From: JBDSEG01 sp039920165
GTDB lineage: Bacteria; Pseudomonadota; Gammaproteobacteria; Burkholderiales; Burkholderiaceae_C
DNA length: 9,824 bases
Reading direction: 5' to 3'
Assembly (NCBI GenBank): GCA_039920165.1
Contig: JBDSEG010000179.1
Span: 1 to 9,824 of the forward strand
In this document: positions 1-7,637 of the stretch, piece after piece
Layout of the letters: every line of letters begins with the position of its first letter
How positions within the stretch are numbered: position 1 is the stretch's first letter
Notes under the pieces: generated by a model
The model's database searches: none
What the model was told of the DNA's origin: nothing
The model's input: the letters and a program-made list of their open reading frames with translations, nothing else
Made by a program: the position numbers and the translations under genes

Positions 1-620
<620 letters not shown>

Positions 621-626
621 GGAAAG

Positions 627-631
627 CTCCG
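627..631 (-). promoter_or_regulatory. clpB ribosome binding site
   Basis: On the minus strand CGGAG stands six bases before the clpB ATG, a good Shine-Dalgarno match at normal spacing. It fixes the clpB start at base 620. Confidence 0.75.
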
Positions 632-640
632 TTTCAATCG

Positions 641-668
641 AAATTGGGCGATCGGCAATCTTTTCAAG
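641..668 (-). promoter_or_regulatory. Predicted sigma-32 (RpoH) heat-shock promoter of clpB
   Basis: On the minus strand CTTGAA (668-663) is followed after 14 bases by CCCAATTT (648-641). The sigma-32 consensus is CTTGAA, 13-15 bases, then CCCCATNT, so the -35 element is perfect and the -10 element close. clpB is a classic RpoH target in proteobacteria. Transcription would start near base 634, leaving a very short leader of about 14 bases that just contains the ribosome site. The element lies downstream of the crcB stop and so would make clpB inducible independently of the upstream operon. The leader length is the only awkward point. Confidence 0.75.
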
Positions 669-713
669 GCGCGAGCTGGCAAGCCTTGCGCCCGCTCAAC
701 CCGTATCGATCTC

Positions 714-1103
714 TCAGCCGAGCAGTGCCTGCGCGACCCGATAGCCGAGCGCGGCGCAGCCGAGCGCGCCCAGCACATGCGCCAGCGTGTGGCCGAGCGC
801 GAGGAGCCCCTGTCCGCGCTGCACCAGCAGCAGCGACTCGACCGAGAAGGCCGAGAAGGTCGTTAAGCCGCCGAGAAAGCCGGTCACCAGCAACAGCCGC
901 AGCAGCTCGTCGGGAGAGCGCTCGAACCACGCCAGCGCAACGCCGATCAGCAGGCCGCCGGCGAGGTTGACGAGCAAGGTGCCGAGCGGAAATCCGGGCC
1001 AAGCCGCGTGCAGCCAGAACCCGGCGCGCCAGCGCAGCAGGGCACCTGCGGCCGCCCCGCCGGCGACCGCCGCGACCTGACTCGCGAGCGCGGAATCGCT
1101 CAC
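714..1103 (-). CDS. crcB: Fluoride channel CrcB (Fluc)
   Basis: A 129-residue inner-membrane protein of the Fluc/CrcB family, whose members form antiparallel dimers with two pores and export fluoride passively. Four hydrophobic segments are visible, at about residues 5-25, 38-60, 67-92 and 98-126. Signature residues are present: GTLLVN (41-46) with the pore asparagine N46, and GFLGGLTTFSAFSVE (75-89) with the central sodium-site loop and the two pore phenylalanines F83 and F86. Length is normal for the family. The start is GTG, sharing GTGA with the moaE stop, which suggests translational coupling. Earlier or later alternatives do not fit better. There is no fluoride riboswitch directly upstream, as expected for a gene inside an operon, so expression is probably constitutive with its neighbours. 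Its position after the molybdenum genes does not imply a shared function. Confidence 0.95.
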   Translation of the reverse strand: MSDSALASQVAAVAGGAAAGALLRWRAGFWLHAAWPGFPLGTLLVNLAGGLLIGVALAWFERSPDELLRLLLVTGFLGGLTTFSAFSVESLLLVQRGQGLLALGHTLAHVLGALGCAALGYRVAQALLG

Positions 1104-1636
1104 CGCGCTGCGTTGCCGGCGACGTTGGAATCGCCAAAGCCCCAGCGCGCGAGCGCCGCGTCGTCGGTGCTGCGCGCATCGACCCAGCGCGCGCCTAGCG
1201 CCGTCGCTTCTTTCTTCCAGAACGGCGCCTGGGTCTTCAGATAGTCGATCAGAAACTCACAGGCCTGGAAGGCCTGGCCGCGGTGCGCCGAGGTCACGGC
1301 GACGAGCACGATCTGATCCTGCGGCATGAGCAGACCGATGCGGTGGACGACGCGGGCGGCGCGGATATCGAAGCGTTCCAAGGCCGTGTCGATCATGGCC
1401 TCGATGCTGCGCTCGGTCATGCCGGGGTAGTGCTCGAGCTCCATCGATGCGATGCCCTGGCCATCGTTGCGATCCCGCACCATGCCGACGAAGGCCGCGA
1501 CCGCCCCCACGCCGCCATCGTCTGCGCGCAGCGCCGCGACCTCGGCGCCGAGGTCGAAATCGGCGGCTCGGATGCTGACGCGGACGGGGGCCAGTTCAAC
1601 CCCCGGTGACGGGCGGAAAGAAGGCGATCTCGGCAT
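1100..1636 (-). CDS. moaE: Molybdopterin synthase catalytic subunit MoaE
   Basis: MoaE is the large subunit of molybdopterin synthase. With thiocarboxylated MoaD it converts cyclic pyranopterin monophosphate to molybdopterin in the cytoplasm. Counting from the ATG at 1636 (178 aa), family motifs are ELEHYPGMTE (67-76), VVHRIG (96-101), VTSAHRG (114-120) and DYLKTQAPFWKKE (131-143) with the active-site lysines K134 and K141. The core homology begins only around residue 18 (PVRVSIRAADFDLG), so about 15 residues in front have no obvious counterpart. No ATG, GTG or TTG exists in this frame between that ATG and the core; a CTG at 1594-1592, just after the moaD stop and a GGGGG tract, is a possible unusual start. 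The frame also stays open upstream to an ATG at 1729, which would overlap moaD heavily and is unlikely. Overlaps moaD by 41 bases and crcB by GTGA. Confidence 0.95.
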   Translation of the reverse strand: MPRSPSFRPSPGVELAPVRVSIRAADFDLGAEVAALRADDGGVGAVAAFVGMVRDRNDGQGIASMELEHYPGMTERSIEAMIDTALERFDIRAARVVHRIGLLMPQDQIVLVAVTSAHRGQAFQACEFLIDYLKTQAPFWKKEATALGARWVDARSTDDAALARWGFGDSNVAGNAAR

Positions 1637-1847
1637 CGCGCGGAACCACCGTCGCCTCGTCGCAGAGCACCTGGTCGACCGCCGCGCGGACTGCCCGGCC
1701 GCGACCGAGTACGGCCGCATGGGCGCCACCGCGCGCGATCAGGGCATCGCGCAGCTGCGCAACCGTCATGCCCTGGGCAGGCTCGAACGATTCGCCACTG
1801 CCCAGCGCCTCGCGGATCGATGCGAAATAGCGAAGGCGCAATGTCAT
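1596..1847 (-). CDS. moaD: Molybdopterin synthase sulfur carrier subunit MoaD
   Basis: An 83-residue ubiquitin-fold sulfur carrier. MoeB adenylates the C-terminal glycine of MoaD, which is then thiocarboxylated and delivers sulfur to MoaE. The sequence opens with MTLRLRYFASIREALG, typical of MoaD, and ends FFPPVTGG, with the essential terminal GG exactly at the stop codon. Length is normal. The ATG overlaps the moeA stop as ATGA, with GGAG eight bases upstream inside moeA. Its 3' end overlaps the start of moaE. Having moaD and moaE adjacent gives the two subunits of one enzyme from one transcript. Confidence 0.96.
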   Translation of the reverse strand: MTLRLRYFASIREALGSGESFEPAQGMTVAQLRDALIARGGAHAAVLGRGRAVRAAVDQVLCDEATVVPRDAEIAFFPPVTGG

Positions 1848-3088
1848 GCCAGCAGCTCCGCGAAGGGGATGTAGGCGACGCTGTCGCCGCGCGCGATCGG
1901 GCGGCCGGCCGGGTTGTCGACCACACCGTCGCCCCAGACCGTCGAGGTGAGAACGCCCGAACTCTGGTTCGCAAACAGGTCGAGCCCGCCCTGGGCATTG
2001 CGCCGCACGCGCATGAATTCGCGCCGCCGATCGGGCCGCGGCCAGTCGAAATCGGCGCGCATCGCAATCGGCCGCAGTGCGAGATCGGTCGCGCCCTGCA
2101 GGCGCAGCAGCACCGGCCGCACCGCGAGCGAGAAAGTCACGAAGGCCGAGACCGGGTTGCCCGGCAGGCCGATGAAATGCGCCGTGCTGCCGTCTTCACG
2201 CCGAACCGCGCCGAACGCGAGCGGCTTGCCGGGCTTGATAGCGATCTGCCACAGGTCCAGGCGCCCTTCGGCCTGCACCGCCGGCTTGAGGTGGTCTTCC
2301 TCGCCGACCGAGACGCCGCCGCAGGTGACGATCAGGTCATTGCCTTCGGCCGCGCGGCGCAGCGCGGACCGGGTCGCTTCCAGCGTATCTGCGACGATGC
2401 CGAGGTCGACGACGATACCGCCAAGCGCTTCGATCAGCGCGCGCAGCGTGAAGCGGTTCGAGTTGTAGATTGCGCCGGGTTTCAGCGCTTCGCCCGGCAT
2501 CGCCAGTTCGTCGCCGGTCGAGAAGAGGGCGACGCGCGGGCGACGCGCCACGCGCAGGTTCGCCGACCCGACCGATGCCGCCATGCCGAGGCATTGCGGA
2601 CGCAAGCGCAGTCCGGCCGTGAGCACGGCCGCGCCGTCGCGAACATCCTCGCCGCGGCGTCGTATCGCCTGCCCCGGAAACGGAACGGCATCGACGCGGA
2701 CGGCGTCGCCTTCGGCCGTGCACACCTCCTGCATCACGACCGCATCAGCGCCGGCGGGAATCTGTGCGCCGGTGAAGATGCGCGCCGCGGTTCCTGGCTG
2801 CAGCGGCGCACCGACGACGCCGGCCGGGATGCGCTGGCTGACCGGCAGCCGAGTCCCCGACGAGGGCACGTCGGCGCAGCGCAGCGCATAGCCGTCCATC
2901 TCGGAGTTGTCGCGCGGCGGAATGTCCAGCCCGGCGCGGATATCTTCGGCCAGCACGCGTCCGAGAGCGTCGAAAGTCGAGACCGTTTCGGCGTCGGCAG
3001 CGGCAGGGCCAGTGACGGCGCCGAGCAGACCATCGAGCGCCTGCTCAAGCGTGAGCATCGGCGGGCGTTGCGTGGCAGCGGAGTTCAT
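1844..3088 (-). CDS. moeA: Molybdopterin molybdotransferase MoeA
   Basis: MoeA (414 aa) inserts molybdate into adenylated molybdopterin at low molybdate concentration, giving active molybdenum cofactor; it resembles the gephyrin E domain. Visible motifs: IPPRDNSEMDGYALR (56-70), FTGAQIPAGADAVVMQE (105-121), RVALFSTGDEL (185-195), IYNSN (207-211), VTCGGVSVGEEDHLK (254-268), IKPGKPLAFG (284-293) and FIGLPGNPVSAFVTF (305-319), followed by the small C-terminal beta domain to residue 414. All domains are present and the length is normal. The start ATG overlaps the thrC stop (ATGA) and its own stop overlaps moaD (ATGA). Other cofactor genes (moaA, moaC, mogA/moaB, moeB) are not in the window. The frame is clean from start to stop. 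Confidence 0.97.
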   Translation of the reverse strand: MNSAATQRPPMLTLEQALDGLLGAVTGPAAADAETVSTFDALGRVLAEDIRAGLDIPPRDNSEMDGYALRCADVPSSGTRLPVSQRIPAGVVGAPLQPGTAARIFTGAQIPAGADAVVMQEVCTAEGDAVRVDAVPFPGQAIRRRGEDVRDGAAVLTAGLRLRPQCLGMAASVGSANLRVARRPRVALFSTGDELAMPGEALKPGAIYNSNRFTLRALIEALGGIVVDLGIVADTLEATRSALRRAAEGNDLIVTCGGVSVGEEDHLKPAVQAEGRLDLWQIAIKPGKPLAFGAVRREDGSTAHFIGLPGNPVSAFVTFSLAVRPVLLRLQGATDLALRPIAMRADFDWPRPDRRREFMRVRRNAQGGLDLFANQSSGVLTSTVWGDGVVDNPAGRPIARGDSVAYIPFAELLA

Positions 3089-4503
3089 CGGGCGTGTTCG
3101 GCGATATACGACTTCACGACGCCGGCATCGGCAGGCAGAACCTCGAAGCGCTTGGGCAAGGACTCGATGCCTTGCAATGCGACCGGCCGCTCGGGTTCGC
3201 GCCCGACCGCCTCCTTGATGCTCTGCGCGAATTTCACCGGCAGCGCGGTCTCGAGGACGACCATCGGCACGCCAGGCTCGCGGTATTCGAGCGCCACCTT
3301 CAGACCGTCGGCGGTGTGCGTATCGATCAGCGTGCCGTGGTTCGCGTCGGTGGCGCGGATTGTCGCGATACGGTGGGCATGGCTGCTCGTGCCCGAGACG
3401 AAGCCGTAGTGAGCGATCCGGTCGAACTCGGCCAGTGCGAGCGTGAAGGCACCGTGAGCATCGATCTCGTCCTTGAACAGGCGTGCGGTGCGCGCACCGT
3501 CGCGCCCCAGCAGGTCGAAGACGAAGCGCTCGAAATTCGAGGCCTTCGAGATGTCCATCGACGGGCTCGAAGTCTCGTGCGTCTCGAAAGGGCTGCGCAC
3601 GCGGTACGTTCCGCTGCGAAAGAATTCGTCGAGCACGTTGTTCTCGTTCGTCGCCAGCACCAGCCGACGGATCGGCAGGCCCATCATCCGCGCCACGTGA
3701 CCGGCGCAGATATTGCCGAAATTGCCCGAGGGCACGCCGAAACTGACCTGCTCATCGTTCGATCGCGTGGCCTGGAAATAGCCGAAGAAGTAATAGACCA
3801 CCTGCGCGAGCAGGCGCGCCCAGTTGATCGAGTTGACCGTCCCGATGTGGTGCCGGCGCTTGAAGGCCAGATCGTTCGAGACCGCCTTGACGATGTCTTG
3901 GCAGTCGTCGAATACGCCTTCAATTGCGAGGTTGAGGATATTCGGATCCTGCAGGCTGAACATCTGCGCCTGCTGGAACGGGCTCATGCGGCCGCGCGGC
4001 GAGAGCATGAAGACGCTGATCCCGGTCTTGCCGCGCATCGCATATTCGGCCGCGCTGCCGGTATCGCCCGAGGTCGCGCCGAGGATATTCAGCACTTCGC
4101 CGCGGCGCGCGAGTTCGTATTCGAACAAGGCGCCCAGCAACTGCATCGCCATATCCTTGAAGGCCAGCGTCGGGCCGTTGGACAGCCCCTGCAGAAAGAC
4201 GCCCTCGCCGAGCTTGCGAAGCGGCGCGATCCGTGCATCGCCGAAGATCGCTGCGGTATAGGTCCTGTCGACCAGCGCGCGCAGGTCGGCCGGTGGGATA
4301 TCGTCGATATAGAGCGACAGGATCTCGAAGGCGAGCGCCGGGTACGGCAGGCCGCGCCAGGTCGACAAGGTGGCCGCATCGACCTTCGCATATTCCTGCG
4401 GCAGGTACAGGCCGCCATCGGGCGCCAGCCCTTCGAGCAGGATTTCGCAGAAGCGCCGCGGGGTCGCGTCGCCGCGCGTGCTGATATAGAGCGCCGCCGC
4501 CAT
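3085..4503 (-). CDS. thrC: Threonine synthase
   Basis: A PLP enzyme that converts O-phospho-L-homoserine and water to L-threonine and phosphate, the last step of threonine synthesis. Counted from the ATG at 4503 (472 aa), there is an N-terminal threonine-synthase domain (ALYISTRGD at 4-12, GGLYLP at 30-35). The PLP lysine K116 lies in NGPTLAFKDMAMQ, a glycine-rich phosphate loop GATSGDTGSA spans 142-151, and PSGNFGNICAG spans 258-268. It is longer than E. coli ThrC (428 aa), as in other betaproteobacteria. A TTG directly precedes the ATG; I prefer the ATG, which shares one base with the hom stop (TGATG) and has AGAGGA in range. The stop overlaps moeA as ATGA. It follows hom directly, the usual pathway pairing. 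Confidence 0.97.
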   Translation of the reverse strand: MAAALYISTRGDATPRRFCEILLEGLAPDGGLYLPQEYAKVDAATLSTWRGLPYPALAFEILSLYIDDIPPADLRALVDRTYTAAIFGDARIAPLRKLGEGVFLQGLSNGPTLAFKDMAMQLLGALFEYELARRGEVLNILGATSGDTGSAAEYAMRGKTGISVFMLSPRGRMSPFQQAQMFSLQDPNILNLAIEGVFDDCQDIVKAVSNDLAFKRRHHIGTVNSINWARLLAQVVYYFFGYFQATRSNDEQVSFGVPSGNFGNICAGHVARMMGLPIRRLVLATNENNVLDEFFRSGTYRVRSPFETHETSSPSMDISKASNFERFVFDLLGRDGARTARLFKDEIDAHGAFTLALAEFDRIAHYGFVSGTSSHAHRIATIRATDANHGTLIDTHTADGLKVALEYREPGVPMVVLETALPVKFAQSIKEAVGREPERPVALQGIESLPKRFEVLPADAGVVKSYIAEHAR

Positions 4504-5852
4504 CAACCCAGATCCTCTTTGCGGATCTTGACGATGGGAGCCAGCACCGTCGGCAGCGCCTGCATCTGCGCGAGGGCTTTCGTCATCCGGCCCTCGACCG
4601 TATCGTGGGTGAGGATGATGACGTCGGTCGGGCCTTCCCCGGCGGCGCGCGACTCGGACGATGCAGCGTCGTCGCCTGGGCGTTGCAGCAGCGCATCGAT
4701 CGAGATCTCGTGCTCGGCGAGAATGGCGGTGATGCGCGCCAGCACGCCGGCCTGGTCGGCCACCTGCAGGCGCAAATAGAACGAGGTCACGACCTCGTCG
4801 ATGCCGACGATGCGCGTGTCGTGCATGGCGCCGGGCTGGAAGGCCAGGTGTGGCACGCGGTGGTCGGGGTCGGCGCTGTGCAGCCGGGTGATATCGACCA
4901 GGTCGGCGATCACCGCCGAGGCGGTCGGCTCGGCGCCCGCGCCCTTGCCGTAATACAGGGTCGAGCCGACAGCATCGCCCTGCACCAGCACGGCATTCAT
5001 GGCGCCTTCGACATTCGCGATCAGCCGCTTCGCTGGCACCAGCGTCGGGTGGACGCGCAGTTCGATGCCGGGTGGGCTGAGGTCGTCGCGCCGCTTGGTG
5101 ATGCCGAGCAGCTTGATGCGGTAGCCCAGCTGCTCGGCGTAGGCGATATCGGACGACTGCAGCTTCGTGATCCCCTCGATGTGCGCCTTGTCGAATCGCA
5201 CCGGAACGCCGAATGCGATCGCGCTCATCAGCGTCGCCTTGTGTGCGGCGTCGACCCCTTCGATATCGAAGGTCGGGTCGGCCTCGGCATAGCCCAGGCG
5301 TTGCGCATCATTGAGCGCGGCAGCGAAATCGAGGCCCTTGCTGCGCATCTCCGACAGGATGAAATTGGTCGTGCCGTTGATGATTCCGGCAATCCATCCG
5401 ATGCGGTTGGCCGACAGGCCTTCGCGCAGCGCCTTGATGATCGGGATGCCGCCTGCGACCGCGGCCTCAAAGGCCACTACCACACCCTTCTCGCGCGCGG
5501 CCTCGAAGATCTCGGTGCCGTGCACCGCGAGGAGTGCCTTGTTCGCCGTCACCACATGCTTGCCGGCAGCGATGGCTTCCAGCACCAGCGTGCGCGCGAT
5601 GCCGTAGCCACCGATCAGCTCGATGACGATATCGATGCCGGGGTCATTGATGACTTCGCGCGCATCACCGACCACCCGCGCCGCGTTGCCGACGATGCGG
5701 CGCGCGCGCGCTGTATCGAGGTCGGCGACCATCGTGATGCGGATATCGCGCCCGGCCCGGCGCCGGATCTCGGCCTGGTTACGCGCCAGCACGTCGAACG
5801 TGCCGCCGCCGACGGTGCCGATGCCGAGCAGGCCGACCTGGATAGCTTGCAT
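4503..5852 (-). CDS. hom: Homoserine dehydrogenase
   Basis: Reduces L-aspartate 4-semialdehyde to L-homoserine with NAD(P)H, the branch point to threonine and methionine. With the ATG at 5852 the protein is 449 aa. Its NAD(P)-binding Rossmann fold begins at once (QVGLLGIGTVGGGTF, 5-19), TANKALLA is at 102-109, GGIPIIKALREGL at 134-146 and NGTTNFILSEM at 159-169. The catalytic segment YAEADPTFDIEGVDAAHK lies at 188-205 with K205. A C-terminal ACT domain from about residue 355 (FYLRLQVADQAGVLARI) suggests feedback control by threonine. An in-frame ATG at 5927 would add 25 residues, but these are encoded by a repeat-like hairpin element and look unlike a Rossmann N-terminus, so I chose 5852. Neither start has a clear ribosome site. 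Ends at TGATG with thrC. Confidence 0.95.
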   Translation of the reverse strand: MQAIQVGLLGIGTVGGGTFDVLARNQAEIRRRAGRDIRITMVADLDTARARRIVGNAARVVGDAREVINDPGIDIVIELIGGYGIARTLVLEAIAAGKHVVTANKALLAVHGTEIFEAAREKGVVVAFEAAVAGGIPIIKALREGLSANRIGWIAGIINGTTNFILSEMRSKGLDFAAALNDAQRLGYAEADPTFDIEGVDAAHKATLMSAIAFGVPVRFDKAHIEGITKLQSSDIAYAEQLGYRIKLLGITKRRDDLSPPGIELRVHPTLVPAKRLIANVEGAMNAVLVQGDAVGSTLYYGKGAGAEPTASAVIADLVDITRLHSADPDHRVPHLAFQPGAMHDTRIVGIDEVVTSFYLRLQVADQAGVLARITAILAEHEISIDALLQRPGDDAASSESRAAGEGPTDVIILTHDTVEGRMTKALAQMQALPTVLAPIVKIRKEDLG

Positions 5853-5859
5853 GACCGGC

Positions 5860-5922
5860 GCCGGGCCGCCCCCAAGCCGGGCAGCGCCCCCTTGGAGGGC
5901 TGCGAACGAAGTGAGAGTGGAG
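5860..5922. repeat. Repeat-like GC-rich hairpin element between the aminotransferase gene and hom
   Basis: On the minus strand the segment carries CTCACTTCGTTCG, a hairpin GCAGCCCTC-CAAG-GGGG(GC)GCTGC at 5903-5881, and then GGCTTGGGGGCGGCCCGG. This combination resembles a dispersed intergenic repeat I recall from Comamonadaceae-type genomes; that match is from memory and not tested. It is in frame with hom and would be read as its N-terminus if the ATG at 5927 were used. No T-run follows the hairpin, so it is not a canonical terminator, though it may attenuate or stabilise the message between the two genes. Confidence 0.5.
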
Positions 5923-5932
5923 GTCATTCTGT

Positions 5933-7159
5933 TCAGACCGAGTGACGTTTGCGGAAGTGCTCGAGAAAGCGCGCGATGCGGCCGATCGCTTCGGCGAGAT
6001 CGTCCGAATTGGGCAGAAAGACGATGCGGAAGTGGTCCGGCGTCGCCCAGTTGAAGCCCGTGCCTTGGACGATCAATACCTTCTCCTCGGCCAGAAGCTC
6101 GTAGGCAAATTGCCGGTCGTCTGCGATCGGATACAGCTTGGGGTCGAGCCGCGGAAACATGTACAGCGCCGCCTTCGGCTTGACCACGCTCACGCCGGGG
6201 ATGTCGCTCAGCATCTGGTAGGCGAGGTCGCGCTGTTTGCACAGCCGCCCGCCGGGTGCGACCAGGTCCTTGATGCTCTGGTAGCCGCCGAGCGCGGTCT
6301 GGATCGCGAGCTGCCCCGGCGTGTTGGCGCACAGGCGCAGCGAGGCCAGCATGTTCAGCCCCTCGATGTAGTCGCGCGCATGTCGCTTGTCGCCCGACAC
6401 CACCATCCAGCCCGAGCGGTAGCCGCACGAACGGTAGTTCTTCGACAGGCCGTTGTAGGTGATGACGAGCACGTCGTCGGCGAGCGAGGCGATGCTGGTG
6501 TGGGTCGCGCCGTCGTAGAGCGTCTTGTCGTAGATCTCGTCGGCAAAGACGATCAGCTCGTGGCGCCGCGCGATGTCGAGGATCTGCAGCAGCACGCTGT
6601 CGGGGTACAGCGCACCCGTCGGGTTGTTCGGGTTGACGACGACGATGCCCTTGGTGCGCGGGGTGATCCTGCGTTCGATGTCGGCCACGTCGGGCATCCA
6701 GTCCGACTGCTCGTCGCAGAGGTAGTGCACCGGCGTGCCGCTCGACAGCCCCACCACCGCGGTGTAGAGCGGGTAGTCGGGGCTCGGGATCAGCACCTCG
6801 TCGCCGTCGTTGAGCAGCGCGTTCATGCTCATCGTGATGAGCTCGGAGACGCCGTTGCCCAGGTACACGTCGTCGAGAGTCACGCCCTTCACGCCCTGCT
6901 GCTGGGTGTAGTGGACGACCGCCTTGCGCGGCGCGAACAGGCCCTTGCTGTCGGTATACCCGGCGGCATGCGGCAGGTTGCGGATCATGTCCTGGACGAT
7001 CTCGTCCGGCGGCTCCAGCCCGAACTCGGCAACGTTGCCGATATTGAGCTTGATGATCTTGTGGCCCTCTTCCTCCATCTGGCGCGCTTTTTCGAGCACC
7101 GGACCCCGGATGTCGTACGCCACATTGGCGAGCTTGCTCGATTTGACGACGGGTCTCAC
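5933..7159 (-). CDS. alaA: Alanine-synthesising aminotransferase, AlaA type (PLP, class I/II)
   Basis: A 408-residue fold-type I aminotransferase that very closely follows E. coli AlaA (YfbQ), the glutamate-pyruvate transaminase. Shared stretches include KSSKLANVAYDIRGPVL (6-22), GYTDSKGL (67-74), GNGVSELI (101-108), PSPDYPLYTAVV (125-136), VNPNNPTGA (175-183), FADEIYDKTLYD (205-216), NGLSKNYRSCGYRSGWMV (236-253) with the PLP-binding K240, LRLCAN (274-279) and HFRIVFLP (376-383) with the substrate-carboxylate arginine R378. The start is GTG, chosen because GGGAG stands six bases upstream and because homology begins at once. It is the first gene of the minus-strand run, 80 bases before hom. 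In some relatives I recall an AlaC-type enzyme in this place; the motifs here are AlaA type. Exact substrate preference is inferred. Confidence 0.9.
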   Translation of the reverse strand: MRPVVKSSKLANVAYDIRGPVLEKARQMEEEGHKIIKLNIGNVAEFGLEPPDEIVQDMIRNLPHAAGYTDSKGLFAPRKAVVHYTQQQGVKGVTLDDVYLGNGVSELITMSMNALLNDGDEVLIPSPDYPLYTAVVGLSSGTPVHYLCDEQSDWMPDVADIERRITPRTKGIVVVNPNNPTGALYPDSVLLQILDIARRHELIVFADEIYDKTLYDGATHTSIASLADDVLVITYNGLSKNYRSCGYRSGWMVVSGDKRHARDYIEGLNMLASLRLCANTPGQLAIQTALGGYQSIKDLVAPGGRLCKQRDLAYQMLSDIPGVSVVKPKAALYMFPRLDPKLYPIADDRQFAYELLAEEKVLIVQGTGFNWATPDHFRIVFLPNSDDLAEAIGRIARFLEHFRKRHSV

Positions 7160-7228
7160 GGCGGGCTCCCGAAACGATTGTTGCGCTGCAAAACGTAGAA
7201 TTTAACCTACCGACAAAAGCAACCGACC
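7160..7228. promoter_or_regulatory. Divergent intergenic region, promoters not resolved
   Basis: These 69 bases separate the aminotransferase gene (leftward) from the Mth938-like gene (rightward) and must hold or adjoin the start signals of both. It is visibly AT-richer than its surroundings, especially 7187-7220. TAGAAT at 7196-7201 on the plus strand is a possible -10 box, but I find no fitting -35 hexamer. On the minus strand TTGCTT is followed 17 bases later by TCTACG, a weak pair. Only the location is well supported. Confidence 0.4.
7166..7170 (-). promoter_or_regulatory. Ribosome binding site of the aminotransferase gene
   Basis: GGGAG on the minus strand, six bases before a GTG codon. 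It supports the GTG at 7159-7157 as the start, in a place where no ATG is available. Confidence 0.7.
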
Positions 7229-7606
7229 ATGAAGATGCAAGCCGATCGGATGGAGGGCCGGAACGCGATCGCGCGCCACGGTCCGGGCGGCGTCATCGTT
7301 GCCGGCGTCGCCCATTCGAATTCCGTCATCGTGCCCTGGGATGGCGGTGTGCGGGCCTGGCCGCCGCGCGATTTCGAAGCGCTGGCAGCGGCGCATTTCG
7401 AGATGCTCGCGCAACTAGAGCCCGAACTCGTCATCTTCGGCAGCGGGGCGCGGCTCCGGTTTCCGAACCCCGCGCTGCTGCGCGTTCTCATGCAGCAGCG
7501 CATCGGCATCGAGACGATGGATACGCCAGCGGCCTGCCGCACTTACAACGTGCTGCTGGCCGAGGGCCGGCGCGTTATCGCAGCACTTCTGTTCGAGCCG
7601 TCGTGA
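7229..7606 (+). CDS. Mth938-like (DUF498) domain protein
   Basis: A 125-residue soluble protein of the Mth938-like family, related to archaeal MTH938 and to mitochondrial NDUFAF3/AAMDC. Diagnostic segments are MKMQADRMEGRNAIARHGPG at the start, PELVIFGSGARLRFPNPALL (65-84), IGIETMDTPAACRTYN (92-107) and a hydrophobic end (GRRVIAALLFEP). The family folds as a small alpha/beta domain of unknown biochemical role in bacteria; the mitochondrial relative helps assemble respiratory complex I, and nothing in this window ties the bacterial protein to that. No Shine-Dalgarno sequence stands before the ATG at 7229. The second ATG at 7235 is an alternative, but homologues I remember begin like MKLQ, favouring 7229. 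It lies 84 bases upstream of bcp on the same strand. Confidence 0.88.
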   Translation: MKMQADRMEGRNAIARHGPGGVIVAGVAHSNSVIVPWDGGVRAWPPRDFEALAAAHFEMLAQLEPELVIFGSGARLRFPNPALLRVLMQQRIGIETMDTPAACRTYNVLLAEGRRVIAALLFEPS

Positions 7607-7637
7607 GGCGTTTGCCCGGGGGCGGGTGTGGAAGAGC

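Noticed and set aside
621..713. Intrinsic terminator between crcB and clpB
   Set aside because: Inverted arms (GGCGC/GCGCC and GCAAG/CTTGC on the minus strand) are present but no T-run follows, so no terminator is called.
1820..5945. Very long plus-strand open frames (up to 561 codons) opposite moeA, thrC and hom
   Set aside because: They lie in exact codon-to-codon antisense register with the real genes. In that register a stop needs sense codons TTA, CTA or TCA, which are rare in this GC-rich DNA, so long open frames are expected. Their translations are Arg/His/Asp-rich and match no family I know.
5942..7198. 418-codon plus-strand open frame opposite the aminotransferase gene
   Set aside because: Same antisense register effect. 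The minus strand has a full conserved AlaA-type sequence with GTG start and ribosome site.
7160..7228. Threonine-type leader peptide attenuator or a fluoride or molybdenum riboswitch ahead of the operon
   Set aside because: The gap is only 69 bases, has no run of Thr/Ile codons after a start, no terminator-like stem, and no room for a known riboswitch fold.
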